From Plazaster borealis (lineage: Eukaryota; Echinodermata; Asteroidea; Forcipulatida; Labidiasteridae), in the NCBI GenBank assembly GCA_021014325.1, contig JAJGQC010000661.1, positions 1 to 64,000 of the forward strand: a stretch of 64,000 bases of DNA, given 5' to 3'. Of this stretch, positions 32,104-45,991 are shown piece by piece. Under the pieces are notes generated by a model, which worked only from the letters and a program-made list of their open reading frames with translations, was not told the origin of the DNA and made no database searches. Numbering within the stretch: the stretch's first letter is position 1; every line of letters starts with the position of its first letter. The position numbers and the translations under genes are program-made.

Positions 32104-35100
32104 TTTTTCTTTGTCTAATTCTCAAAACATTTTTTAAGCGCCGGATCTCCGCGAATACTTTTAGGAGCATCCTCGACGGTGCTGCTGGTGCAAACTAAAA
32201 CTCTGTAACTAATTTATTCGAGAAGAAATGGGTGTTCTTTGGGCAGAGAAAATTGCGTCGCTTTTTGGCGAAAAATGGCTTATTCACCCAGTTTTGAGAA
32301 TGGAGCTTTTTCCCACACAGAAACACTCTTTGTTGGATCCTAATTAAAATTTTTTACAGCCGAACACCGTATAAAACCATAAATTCTTTGACCCAAATAT
32401 TAAAATATACCTTTTTAATATTTTTTATAATAATTTTCAAATAAATTTTTAAGCGCCGAATCTCCGCGTATACTTTTAAGGGGCATCCTCGACGGTGCTG
32501 CTGGTGCAAACTAAAACTCTGTAACTAATTTATTCGAGGAGAAATGGGTTGGGCAGAGAAAATTGCGTCGCTTTTTGGCGAAAAATGGCTAATTCACCCA
32601 GTTTTGAGAATGGAGCTTTTTCCCACACAGAAACGCTCTTTGTTGGATCCTAATCTATCTTTTTGTACAGCCGAAAAACGTACAAAAGCATAACTTGTTT
32701 GACCCAAATATTAAAAGACACCTTGTAAATATTTTTAAGTCTAATTTTCAAAAAATTTTTAAGCGCCGGAACTCCGCAAATACTTTTTGGGGCATCCTCG
32801 ACGGTGCTGCTGGTGCAAAATAAAACTCTGTAACTAATTTATTCGAGGAGAAATGGGTGTTCTTTGGGCAGAGAAAATTGCGTCGCTTTTTGTCGAAAAA
32901 TGCCTAATTCACCCAGTTTTGAGAATGGAGCTTTTTCCCACGCAGAAACGCTCTTTGTTGGATCCTAATCTATCTTTTTTGTACAGCCGAAAAACGTATA
33001 AAAGCATAACTTGTTTGACCCAAATATTAAAATATGCCGTGTAAATATTATGAAGTCTTATTTTCAAAACATTTTTAAGCACCGGATCTCCGCAAATACT
33101 TTTAGGGGCATCCTCGACGGTGCTGCTGGTGCAAACTAAAACTCTGTAACTAATTTATTCGAGGAGAAATTGGTGTTCTTTGGGCAGAGAAAATTGCGTC
33201 GCTTTTTGGCGAAAAATGCCTAATTCACCCAGTTTTGAGAATGGAGCTTTTTCCCACACAGAAACGCTCTTTGTTGGATCCTAATCTATCTTTTTGTACA
33301 GCCAAAAACCGTATAAAAGCATGACTTTGTTTGACCCAAATATTAAAATATCTACAATATCTAGCCTTGTAGACATAAATCGCCACCGTTAAAGAAACAT
33401 ACCACCCTAACACGGGCCCTCTCCGCCAATACTTTCAGGGGCATCCTCGACGGTGCTGCTGGTGCAAACTAAAACTCTGTAACTAATTTATTCGAGAAGA
33501 AATGGGTGTTCTTTGGGCAGAGAAAATTGCGTCGCTTTTGGCGAAAAATGGCTAATTCACCCAGTTTTGAGAATGGAGCTTTTTCCCACACAGAAACGCT
33601 CTTTGTTGGATCCTAATCTATCTTTTTGTACTGCCAAAAACCGTTTAAAAGCATAACTTGACCCAAATATTAAAATATACCTTGTAAATATTTTTAAGTC
33701 TAATTTTCAAAACATTTTTAAGCGCCGGATCTCCGCGAATACTTTAGGGGCATCCTCGACGGTGCTGCTGGTGCAAACTAAAACTCTTTAACTAATTTAT
33801 TCGAGGAGAAATTGGTGTTCTTTGGGCAGAGAAAATTGCGTCGCTTTTTGGCGAAAAATGCCTAATTCACCCAGTTTTGAGAATGGTGCTTTTTCCCATA
33901 CTAATTTGTCTCTTTGTTTGATGCTATTCTATCTGATTTGTACAGCCAAAAACCGTATAAAAGCATGACTTTGTTTGACCCAAATATTAAAATATCTACA
34001 ATATCTAGCCTTGTAGACATAAATCGCCACCGTTAAAGAAACATACCGCCCTAACACGGGCCCTCTCCACCAATACTTTCAGGGGGCATCCTCGACGGTG
34101 CTGCTGGTGCAAACTAAAACTCTGTAACTAATTTATTCGAGAAGAAATGGGTGTTCTTTGGGCAGAGAAAATTGCGTCGCTTTTTGGCGAAAAATGCCTA
34201 ATTCACCCAGTTTTTAAAATGGAGCTTTTTCCCACACAGAAACGCTCTTTGTTGGATTCTAATTTATCTTTTTTGTACAGCCGAAAACCGTATAAAAGCA
34301 TAACTGTTTGACCCAAATATTAAAATATCTACAATATCTAGCCTTGTAGACATAAATCGCCACCGTTAAAGAAACATATCGCCCTAACACGGGCCCTCTC
34401 CGCCAATACTTTCAGGGGGCATCCTCGACGGTGCTGCTGGTGCAAACTAAAACTCTGCAACTAATTTATTCGAGAAGAAATGGGTGTTCTTTGGGCAGAA
34501 AATTGCGTCGCTTCTTGGCGAAAAATGCCTAATTCACCCAGTTTTGAGAATGGAGCTTTTTCCCACACAGAAACGCTCTTTGTTGGATCCTAATCTATCT
34601 ATTTTGTACAGCCAAAAACCGTATAAAAGCATGACTTTGTTTGACCCAAACATTAAAATATCTACAATATCTAGCCTTGTAGACATAAATCGCCACCGTT
34701 AAAGAAACATACCGCCCTAACACGGGCCCTCTCCGCCAATACTTTCAGGGGGCATCCTCGACGGTGCTGCTGGTGCAAACTAAAACTCTGTAACTAATTT
34801 ATTCAAGAAGAAATGGGTGTTCTTTGGGCACAGAAAATTGCGTCGCTTTTTGGCGAAAAATGGCTAATTCACCCAGTTTTGAGAATGGAGCTTTTTCCCA
34901 CACAGAAACGCTCTTTGTTGGATTCTAATCTATCTTTTTTGTACAGCCGAAAACCGTATAAAAGCATAACTTGTTTGACCCAAATATTAAAATATTTACA
35001 ATATCTAGCCTTGTAGACATAAATCGCCACCGTTAAAGAAACATACCGCCCTAACACGGGCCCTCTCCGCGAATACTTTCAGGGGGCATCCTCGACGGTG

Positions 35101-35826
35101 CTGCTGGTGCAAACTAAAACTCTGTAACTAATTTATTCGAGAAGAAATGGGTGTTCTTTGGGCAGAAAATTGCGTCGCTTTTTGGCGAAAAATGGCTAAT
35201 TCACCCAGTTTTGAGAATAGAGCTTTTTCCCACACAGAAACGCTCCTTGTTGGATCCTAATCTATTTTTTTTTGTACAGCCAAAAACCGTATAAAAGCAT
35301 AACTTGTTTGACCCAAATATTAAAATATGCCTTGTAAATATTATGAAGTCTTATTTTCAAAACATTTTTTAAGCGCCGGATCTCCGCAAATACTTTTAGG
35401 GGGCATCCTCGACGGTGCTGCTGGTGCAAACTAAAACTCTGTAACTAATTTATTCGAGGAGAAATGGGTGTTCTTTGGGCAGAGAAAATTGCGTCGCTTT
35501 TTGGCGAAAAATGTCTAATTCACCCAGTTTTGAGAATGGAGCTTTTTCCCAAACAGAAACGCTCTTTGTTGGATCCTAATCTATTTTTTTTTGTACAGCC
35601 AAAAACCGTATAAAGCATGACTTGTTTGACCCAAATATTAAAAAAATGTACAAGGCTATAATAAGCCTTGTAGACTATAGCCTTGTAGACATAAATCGCC
35701 AGCGTTAACGTAACATACCGCCCTCAAACTTGTCCACTAGGCATAAAATGACAACCGTTAAAGTAACATACCGCCCTCACACGAGTCAACTGCACATAAA
35801 TCTCCACCGTTAAAGATTATTATTAG

Positions 35827-35855
35827 TGGGCACCGTAATAATATTACGGTGCCCA
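35827..35855. repeat. Array palindrome, copy 6
   Basis: Same 29-base palindrome, with TATTAG upstream variant. Confidence 0.95.
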
Positions 35856-37615
35856 TTTTCTTTGTCTAATTCTCAAAACATTTTTAAGCGCCGGATCTCC
35901 ACGAATACTTTTAGGGGGCATCCTCGAAGGTGCTGCTGGTGCAAACTAAAACTCTGTAACTAATTTATTCGAGGAGAAATGGGTATTCTTTGGGCAGAGA
36001 AAATTGCGTCGCTTTTTGGCGAAAAATGGCTAATTAACCCAGTTTTGAGAATGGAGCTTTTTCCCACACAGAAACGCTCTTTGTTGGATCCTAATCTATC
36101 TTTTTTTGTACAGCCGAAAACCGTTTAAAAGCATAACTTGTTTGACCCAAATATTAAAATATGCCTTATAAATATTTTTAAGTCTAATTTTCAAAACATT
36201 TTTTAAGCGCCGGATCTCCGCAAATACCTTTAAGGGGCATCCTCGACGGTGCTGCTGGTGCAAAATAAAACTCTGTAACTAATTTATTCGAGGAGAAATG
36301 GGTGTTCTTTGGGCAGAGAACATGTCGTCGCTTTTTGGCGAAAAAAGGCTAATTCACCCAGTTTTGAAAATGGAGCTTTTTCCCAAACAAAAAACGCTCT
36401 TTGTTGGATCCTGATCTATCTTTTTTGTACAGCCAAAAACCGTATAAAAGCATGACTTTGTTTGACCCAAACATTAAAATATCTACAATATCTAGCCTTG
36501 TAGACATAAAGCGCCACCGTTAAAGAAACATACCGCCCTAACACGGGCCCTCTCCGCCAATACTTTCAGGGGGCATCCTCGACGGTGCTGCTGGTGCAAA
36601 CTAAAACTCTGTAACTAATTTATTCGAGAAGAAATGGGTGTTCTTTGGGCAGAGAAAATTGCGTCGCTTTTTGGCGAAAAATGCCAAATTCACCCAGTTT
36701 TGAGAATGGAGCTTTTTCCCAAACAGAAACGATCATTGATGGATCATAATCTATCTTTTTGTACTGCCAAAAACCGTTTAAAAGCATAACTTGACCCAAA
36801 TATTAAAATATACCTTGTAAATATTTTTAAGTCTAATTTTCAAAACATTTTTAAGCGCCGGATCTCCGCAAATACCTTTAAGGGGCATCCTCGACGGTGC
36901 TGCTGGTGCAAACTAAAACTCTGTAACTAATTTATTCGTGGAGAAATGGGTGTTCTTTGGGCAAAGAAAATTGCGTCGCTTTTCGGCGAAAAATGCCTAA
37001 TTTACCCAGTTTTGAGAATGGAGCTTTTTCCCACACAGAAACGCTCTTTGTTGGATCCTGATCTATCTTTTTGTACAGCCGAAAACCGTATGAAAGCATA
37101 ACTTGTTTGACCCAAATATTAAAATATGCCTTGTAAATATTTTTAAGTCCAATTTTCAAAACATTTTTAAGCACCGGATCTCCGCGAATACTTTTAGGGG
37201 CATACTCGACGGTGCTGCTGGTGCAAACTAAAACTCTGTAACCATATTATTCGAGGAGAAATGGGTGTTCTTTGGGCAGAGAAAATTGCGTTGCTTTTTG
37301 GCGAAAAATGTCTAATTCACCCAGTTTTGAGAATGGAGCTTTTTCCCAAACAGAAACGCTCTTTGTTGGATCCTAATCTATTTTTTTTGTACAGCCAAAA
37401 ACCGTATAAAAGCATGACTTGTTTGACCCAAATATTAAAAATGTACAATAATAAGCCTTGTAGACTATAGCCTTGTAGACATAAATCGCCACCGTTAACG
37501 TAACATACCGCCCTCAAACTTGTCCACTAGGCATAAAATGACAACCGTTAAAGTAACATACCACCTCACACGAGTCAACTGCACATAAATCTCCACCGTT
37601 AAAGATTATTATTTG

Positions 37616-37644
37616 TGGGCACCGTAATAATATTACGGTGCCCA
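37616..37644. repeat. Array palindrome, copy 7
   Basis: Same 29-base palindrome, with TATTTG upstream variant. Confidence 0.95.
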
Positions 37645-40600
37645 TTTTTCTTTGTCTAATTCTCAAAACATTTTTTAAGCGCCGGATCTCCGCGAATACT
37701 TTTAGGGAGCATCCTCGACGGTGCTGCTGGTGCAAACTAAAACTCTGTAACTAATTTATTCGAGAAGAAATGGGTGTTCTTTGGGCAGAGAAAATTGCGT
37801 CGCTTTTTGGCGAAAAATGGCTTATTCACCCAGTTTTGAGAATGGAGCTTTTTCCCACACAGAAACACTCTTTGTTGGATCCTAATTAATCTTTTTTGTA
37901 CAGCCGAACACCGTATAAAAGCATAACTTGTTTGACCCAAATATTAAAATATACCTTGTGAATATTTTTAAGTCTAATTTTCAAAACATTTATTAAGCGC
38001 CGGATCTCCGCGAATACTTTTAGGGTGCATCCTCGACGGTGCTGCTGGTGCAAACTAAAACTCTGTAACTAATTTATTCGAGGAGAAATGGGTTGGGCAG
38101 AGAAAATTGCGTCGCTTTTTGGCGAAAAATGGCTAATTCACCCAGTTTTGAGAATGGAGCTTTTTCCCACACAGAAACGCTCTTTGTTGGATCCTAATCT
38201 ATCTTTTTTGTACAGCCGAAAAACGTACAAAAGCATAACTTGTTTGACCCAAATATTAAAAGACACCTTGTAAATATTTTTAAGTCTAATTTTCAAAACA
38301 TTTTTTAAGCGCCGGAACTCCGCAAATACTTTTAGGGGGCATCCTCGACGGTGCTGCTGGTGCAAAATAAAACTCTGTAACTAATTTATTCGAGGAGAAA
38401 TGGGTGTTCTTTGGGCAGAGAAAATTGCGTCGCTTTTTGTCGAAAAATGCCTAATTCACCCAGTTTTGAGAATGGAGCTTTTTCCCACGCAGAAACGCTC
38501 TTTGTTGGATCCTAATCTATCTTTTTTGTACAGCCGAAAAACGTATAAAAGCATAACTTGTTTGACCCAAATATTAAAATATGCCGTGTAAATATTATGA
38601 AGTCTTATTTTCAAAACATTTTTTAAGCGCCGGATCTCCGCAAATAATTTTAGGGGGCATCCCCGACGGTGCTGCTGGTGCAAACTAAAACTCTGTAACT
38701 AATTTATTCGAGGAGAAATTGGTGTTCTTTGGGCAGAGAAAATTGCGTCGCTTTTTGGCGAAAAATGCCTAATTCACCCAGTTTTGAGAATGGAGCTTTT
38801 TCCCACACAGAAACGCTCTTTGTTGGATCCTAATCTATCTTTTTTGTACAGCCAAAAACCGTATAAAAGCATGACTTTGTTTGACCCAAATATTAAAATA
38901 TCTACAATATCTAGCCTTGTAGACATAAATCGCCACCGTTAAAGAAACATACCACCCTAACACGGGCCCTCTCCGCCAATACTTTCAGGGGGCATCCTCG
39001 ACGGTGCTGCTGGTGCAAACTAAAACTCTGTAACTAATTTATTCGAGAAGAAATGGGTGTTCTTTGGGCAGAGAAAATTGCGTCGCTTTTTGGCGAAAAA
39101 TGGCTAATTCACCCAGTTTTGAGAATGGAGCTTTTTCCCACACAGAAACGCTCTTTGTTGGATCCTAATCTATCTTTTTTGTACTGCCAAAAACCGTTTA
39201 AAAGCATAACTTGACCCAAATATTAAAATATACCTTGTAAATATTTTAAAGTCTAATTTTCAAAACATGTTTAAATCGCCGGATCTCCGCGAATACTTTA
39301 CGGTGATTCCTCGACGGTGCTGCTGGTGCAAACTAAAACTCTTTAACTAATTTATTCGAGGAGAAATTGGTGTTCTTTGGGCAGAGAAAATTGCGTCGCT
39401 TTTTGGCGAAAAATGCCTAATTCACCCAGTTTTGAGAATGGAGCTTTTTCCCAAACAAAAAACGCTCTTTGTTGGATCCTAATCTATCTTTTTTGTACAG
39501 CCAAAAACCGTATAAAAGCATGGCTTTGTTTGACCCAAATATTAAAATATCTACAATATCTAGCCTTGTAGACATAAATCGCCACCGTTAAAGAAACATA
39601 CCGCCCTAACACGGGCCCTCTCCGCCAATACTTTCAGGGGGCATCCTCGACGGTGCTGCTGGTGCAAACTAAAACTCTGTAACTAATTTATTCGAGAAGA
39701 AATGGGTGTTCTTTGGGCAGAGAAAATTGCGTCGCTTTTTGGCGAAAAATGCCTAATTCACCCAGTTTTGAAAATGGAGCTTTTTCCCACACAGAAACGC
39801 TCTTTGTTGGATTCTAATCTATCTTTTTTGTACAGCCGAAAACCGTATAAAAGCATAACTGTTTGACCCAAATATTAAAATATCTACAATATCTAGCCTT
39901 GTAGACATAAATCGCCACCGTTAAAGAAACATACCGCCCTAACACGGGCCCTCTCCGCCAATACTTTCAGGGGGCATCCTCGACGGTGCTGCTGGTGCAA
40001 ACTAAAACTCTGCAACTAATTTATTCGAGAAGAAATGGGTGTTCTTTGGGCAGAAAATTGCGTCGCTTCTTGGCGAAAAATGCCTAATTCACCCAGTTTT
40101 GAGAATGGAGCTTTTTCCCACACAGAAACGCTCTTTGTTGGATCCTAATCTATCTTTTTTGTACAGCCAAAAACCGTATAAAAGCATGACTTTGTTTGAC
40201 CCAAACATTAAAATATCTACAATATCTAGCCTTGTAGACATAAATCGCCACCGTTAAAGAAACATACCGCCCTAACACGGGCCCTCTCCGCCAATACTTT
40301 CAGGGGGCATCCTCGACGGTGCTGCTGGTGCAAACTAAAACTCTGTAACTAATTTATTCGAGAAGAAATGGGTGTTCTTTGGGCAGAGAAAATTGCGTCG
40401 CTTTTTGGCGAAAAATGCCAAATTCACCCAGTTTTGAGAATGGAGCTTTTCCCAAACAAAAACGCTCTTTGTTGGATCCTAATCTATCTTTTTGTACTGC
40501 CAAAACCGTTTAAAAGCATAACTTGACCCAAATATTAAAATATACCTTGTAAATATTTTTAAGTCTAATTTTCAAAACATTTTTAAGCGCCGGATCTCCG

Positions 40601-43600
40601 CAAATACCTTTAAGGGGCATCCTCGACGGTGCTGCTGGTGCAAACTAAAACTCTGTAACTAATTTATTCGTGGAGAAATGGGTGTTCTTTGGGCAAAGAA
40701 AATTGCGTCGCTTTTCGGCGAAAAATGCCTAATTTACCCAGTTTTGAGAATGGAGCTTTTTCCCACACAGAAACGCTCTTTGTTGGATCCTGATCTATCT
40801 TTTTTGTACAGCCGAAAACCGTATAAAAGCATAACTTGTTTGACCCAAATATTAAAATATGCCTTGTAAATATTTTTAAGTCCAATTTTCAAAACATTTT
40901 TTAAGCACCGGATCTCCGCGAATACTTTTAGGGGGCATACTCGACGGTGCTGCTGGTGCAAACTAAAACTCTGTAACCATATTATTCGAGGAGAAATGGG
41001 TGTTCTTTGGGCAGAGAAAATTGCGTTGCTTTTTGGCGAAAAATGGCTAATTCACCCAGTTTTGAGAATGGAGCTTTTTCCCACACAGAAACGCTCTTTG
41101 TTGGATCCTAATCTATCTTTTTTGTACTGCCAAAAACCGTTTAAAAGCATAACTTGACCCAAATATTAAAATATACCTTGTAAATATTTTTAAGTCTAAT
41201 TTTCAAAACATTTTTTAAGCGCCGGATCTCAGCGAATACTTTAGGGGGCATCCTCGACGGTGCTGCTGGTGCAAACTAAAACTCTTTAACTAATTTATTC
41301 GAGGAGAAATTGGTGTTCTTTGGGCAGAGAAAATTGCGTCGCTTTTTGGCGAAAAATGCCTAATTCACCCAGTTTTGAGAATGGAGCTTTTTCCCACACA
41401 GAAACGCTCTTTGTTGGATCCTAATCTATCTTTTTTGTACTGCCAAAAACCGTTTAAAAGCATAACTTGACCCAAATATTAAAATATACCTTGTAAATAT
41501 TTTTAAGTCTAATTTTCAAAACATTTTTTAAGCGCCGGATCTCCGCAAATACCTTTAAGGGGCATCCTCGACGGTGCTGCTGGTGCAAACTAAAACTCTG
41601 TAACTAATTTATTCGTGGAGAAATGGGTGTTCTTTGGGCAAAGAAAATTGCGTCGCTTTTCGGCGAAAAATGCCTAATTTACCCAGTTTTGAGAATGGAG
41701 CTTTTTCCCACACAGAAACGCTCTTTGTTGGATCCTGATATATCTTTTTTGTACAGCCGAAAACCGTATAAAAGCATAACTTGTTTGACCCAAATATTAA
41801 AATATGCCTTGTAAATATTTTTAAGTCCAATTTTCAAAACATTTTTTAAGCACCGGATCTCCGCGAATACTTTTAGGGGGCATACTCGACGGTGCTGCTG
41901 GTGCAAACTAAAACTCTGTAACCATATTATTCGAGGAGAAATGGGTGTTCTTTGGGCAGAGAAAATTGCGTTGCTTTTTGGCGAAAAATGGCTAATTCAC
42001 CCAGTTTTGAGAATGGAGCTTTTTCCCACACAGAAACGCTCTTTGTTGGATCCTAATCTATCTTTTTTGTACTGCCAAAAACCGTTTAAAAGCATAACTT
42101 GACCCAAATATTAAAATATACCTTGTAAATATTTTTAAGTCTAATTTTCAAAACATTTTTAAGCGCCGGATCTCCGCGAATACTTTAGGGGCATCCTCGA
42201 TAGTGCTGCTGGTGCAAACTAAAACTCTTTAACTAATTTATTCGAGGAGAAATTGGTGTTCTTTGGGCAGAGAAAATTGCGTCGCTTTTTGGCGAAAAAT
42301 GCCTAATTCACCCAGTTTTGAGAATGGAGCTTTTTCCCAAACAAAAAACGCTCTTTGTTGGATCCTAATCTATCTTTTTTGTACAGCCAAAAACCGTATA
42401 AAAGCATGACTTTGTTTGACCCAAATATTAAAATATCTACAATATCTAGCCTTGTAGACATAAATCGCCACCGTTAAAGAAACATACCGCCCTAACACGG
42501 GCCCTCTCCGCCAATACTTTCAGGGGGCATCCTCGACGGTGCTGCTGGTGCAAACTAAAACTCTGTAACTAATTTATTCGAGAAGAAATGGGTGTTCTTT
42601 GGGCAGAGAAAATTGCGTCGCTTTTTGGCGAAAAATGCCTAATTCACCCAGTTTTGAAAATGGAGCTTTTTCCCACACAGAAACGCTCTTTGTTGGATTC
42701 TAATCTATCTTTTGTGTACAGCCGAAAACCGTATAAAAGCATAACTGTTTGACCCAAATATTAAAATATCTACAATATCTAGCCTTGTAGACATAAATCG
42801 CCACCGTTAAAGAAACATACCGCCCTAACACGGGCCCTCTCCGCCAATACTTTCAGGGGGCATCCTCGACGGTGCTGCTGGTGCAAACTAAAACTCTGCA
42901 ACTAATTTATTCGAGAAGAAATGGGTGTTCTTTGGGCAGAAAATTGCGTCGCTTCTTGGCGAAAAATGCCTAATTCACCCAGTTTTGAGAATGGAGCTTT
43001 TTCCCACACAGAAACGCTATTTGTTGGATCCTAATCTATCTTTTTTGTACAGCCAAAAACCGTATAAAAGCATGACTTTGTTTGACCCAAACATTAAAAT
43101 ATCTACAATATCTAGCCTTGTAGACATAAATCGCTACCGTTAAAGAAACATACCGCCCTAACACGGGCCCTCTCCGCCAATACTTTCAGGGGGCATCCTC
43201 GACGGTGCTGCTGGTGCAAACTAAAACTCTGTAACTAATTTATTCAAGAAGAAATGGGTGTTCTTTGGGCAGAGAAAATTGCGTCGCTTTTTGGCGAAAA
43301 ATGTCTAATTCACCCAGTTTTGAGAATGGAGCTTTTTCCCAAACAGAAACGCTCTTTGTTGGATCCTAATCTATTTTTTTTTGTACAGCCAAAAACCGTA
43401 TAAAGCATGACTTGTTTGACCCAAATATTAAAAAAATGTACAAGGCTATAATAAGCCTTGTAGACTATAGCCTTGTAGACATAAATCGCCAGCGTTAACG
43501 TAACATACCGCCCTCAAACTTGTCCACTAGGCATAAAATGACAACCGTTAAAGTAACATACCGCCCTCACACGAGTCAACTGCACATAAATCTCCACCGT

Positions 43601-43616
43601 TAAAGATTATTATTAG

Positions 43617-43645
43617 TGGGCACCGTAATAATATTACGGTGCCCA
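43617..43645. repeat. Array palindrome, copy 8
   Basis: Same 29-base palindrome, with TATTAG upstream variant. Confidence 0.95.
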
Positions 43646-45069
43646 TTTTTCTTTGTCTAATTCTCAAAACATTTTTTAAGCGCCGGATCTCCGCGAATAC
43701 TTTAAGGGGGCATCCTCGACGGTGCTGCTGGTGCAAAATAAAACTCTGTAACTAATTTATTCGAGGAGAAATGGGTGTTCTTTGGGCAGAGAACATGTCG
43801 TCGCTTTTTGGCGAAAAAAGGCTAATTCACCCAGTTTTGAAAATGGAGCTTTTTCCCACACAGAAACGCTCTTTGTTGGATCCTAATCTATCTTTTTTGT
43901 ACAGCCAAAAACCGTATAAAAGCATGACTTTGTTTGACCCAAACATTAAAATATCTACAATATCTAGCCTTGTAGACATAAATCGCCACCGTTAAAGAAA
44001 CATACCGCCCTAACACGGGCCCTCTCCGCGAATACTTTCAGGGGCATCCTCGACGGTGCTGCTGGTGCAAACTAAAACTCTGTAACTAATTTATTCGAGA
44101 AGAAATGGGTGTTCTTTGGGCAGAGAAAATTGCGTCGCTTTTTGGCGAAAAATGCCAAATTCACCCAGTTTTGAGAATGGAGCTTTTTCCCAAACAAAAA
44201 CGCTCTTTGTTGGATCCTAATCTATCTTTTTGTACTGCCAAAAACCGTTTAAAAGCATAACTTGACCCAAATATTAAAATATACCTTGTAAATATTTTTA
44301 AGTCTAATTTTCAAAACATTTTTAAGCGCCGGATCTCAGCACATACCTTTAAGGGGCATCCTCGACGGTGCTGCTGGTGCAAACTAAAACTCTGTAACTA
44401 ATTTATTCGTGGAGAAATGGGTGTTCTTTGGGCAAAGAAAATTGCGTCGCTTTTCGGCGAAAATGCCTAATTTACCCAGTTTTGAGAATGGAGCTTTTTC
44501 CCACACAGAAACGCTCTTTGTTGGATCCTGATCTCTTATTTTGTGAACAGCCAAAAACCGTATAAAAGCATAACTTGTTTGACCCAAATATTAAAATATG
44601 CCTTGTAAATATTTTTAAGTCTAATTTTCAAAACATTTTTAAGCACCGGATCTCCGCGAATACTTTTAGGGGGCATACTCGACGGTGCTGCTGGTGCAAA
44701 CTAAAACTCTGTAACCATATTATTCGAGGAGAAATGGGTGTTCTTTGGGCAGAGAAAATTGCGTTGCTTTTTGGCGAAAAATGGCTAATTCACCCAGTTT
44801 TGAGAATGGAGCTTTTTCCCACACAGAAACGCTCTTTGTTGGATCCTTATCTATATTTTTTGTACAGCCGAAAACCGTATAAAAGCATAACTTGTTTGAC
44901 CCAAATATTAAAATATGTACAAGGCCTTGTAGACATAAATCGCCACCGTTAAAGTAACATACCGGTCTCACACTTGTCCACTAGGCATAAAATGACCACC
45001 GTTAAAGTAACATACCGCCCTCACACGAGTCAACTGCACATAAATCTCCACCTTAAAGATTATTATTAG

Positions 45070-45098
45070 TGGGCACCGTTATAATATTATCGTGCCCA
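45070..45098. repeat. Degenerate array palindrome at the right edge
   Basis: Reads TGGGCACCGTTATA then A then TATTATCGTGCCCA. The arms no longer pair fully near the centre. It marks the last, decaying unit of the array. Confidence 0.8.
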
Positions 45099-45164
45099 AT
45101 TCTCTTTTTCAAAACATTTTTTTAAGCGCCGGATCCCCGCGAATACTTTTAGGGGGCATCCTGA

Positions 45165-45991
45165 ATAAATATTAATTGTAGCCTGCATTTTGATTTTGTA
45201 ACTCAGGATGGCTGATTCAATGACTCCCTACTCTAAAATGATGTTTAAATAATGATCTTGCTAAAACAAAATTGGTTAAGGTGGTCGGATATTGCATGAG
45301 ATCGCACGACAGAGCATCTAGAATCCTATAGTTGCGGAGCATTTAAGCGGGCCCAGGAACCAATGCAGTTACGGCTTCGCGTTACGCGCTCTCAGGCGCC
45401 ACAAATTGCATTCACCATTTGCTGCTTGGTACATTTTCACGCCCCCCCCCCCCGTTTGGAAAATCCTGGATCCGCCCCTGTACATGAACCTTGTAATAAA
45501 ATAACCAAGAATTGTATACTTGTATAAGAGTTTGATCAACTTTGAGAGACCAGCACCAAGACTCAAGAGGCATTTGACATCCCCATCAAATCTCATTTTG
45601 AATGAAAAATGAAAACATTCTGATATGCACTATTTCCTCCAAATTGTTTTTCCTGTTTTCAATTTTGGTGTTTTGCTTTTCGTTTTTTTCACTTTCTTTT
45701 CGATAACACTACAAATCCTCATTGATATTTTTTTGACAAAATTTGCAATTTGAAATGTTTGCCGATTGAAAAAACCACGGGGGGGGCTATCCTACTCATT
45801 TTAAATTGTCCCATAAATTTTGAAATCGGGTGATGCATCTTTAAGAAATCGCAAAATACAGAGGGACGGGGTTTCTCTTTAAAAATATTATCAAATCAAG
45901 TATGACGTCATCGTGAACAAGTGAAGCTTAAATCCTAAGAGATCATCCATAAGTAAATTCATCACTTCGAGGCCCAAGTTCATAGAGCTGC
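45165..45991. other. Array right flank, no gene seen
   Basis: Unique-looking sequence after the array. It contains a C-rich run and the word GGAAAATCCTGGATCCGCCC (45458-45477), which is typical of a dispersed repeat end. A minus-strand frame over 45369-45596 reads through this repeat and is not supported as a gene. A fragment of a GGGCCC-type element begins at 45969. Confidence 0.5.

Larger units (their letters stand above)
18745..45164. repeat. 26-kb satellite array, about 74 monomers with higher-order structure
   Basis: Monomers of 310-335 bp share a core: CCTCGACGGTGCTGCTGGTG, TTTATTCGAGGAGAAATGGG, AAAATTGCGTCGCTTTTTGG, AGAATGGAGCTTTTTCCCAC, CTTTGTTGGATCCTAATC and CCGTATAAAAGCAT. The cores alternate with at least three linker types: A, TTTTAAGTCTAATTTTCAAA; B, ending ACCGCCCTAACACGGGCCCT; C, with a palindrome. 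I counted about 74 core starts from 18875 to 44735. Diagnostic variants recur at long intervals: a monomer lacking TGTTCTT at 19702, 32544 and 38088; a GTCGAAAAATG variant at 20014, 27634, 32853 and 38400. This gives higher-order blocks of about 5.2-5.55 kb plus shortened ones. Short frames exist on both strands of each monomer but are broken by indels in many copies. The right edge stops mid-core at CATCCTGAATAA. Confidence 0.97.

Noticed and set aside
18875..44952. Dozens of similar 60-83 codon frames across the array as a tandem gene family
   Set aside because: The frames are shifted or truncated by small indels in many monomers, exist on both strands over the same bases, and differ at codon positions without apparent bias. 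They fit satellite DNA.
18745..45164. CRISPR-like array or rDNA/5S cluster
   Set aside because: Monomers are too long, have no spacers between short repeats, and lack 5S or other rRNA motifs.
45369..45596. Minus-strand frame of 75 codons
   Set aside because: It reads through the C-run and the GGATCCGCCCCTG dispersed repeat end; no splice or family support.
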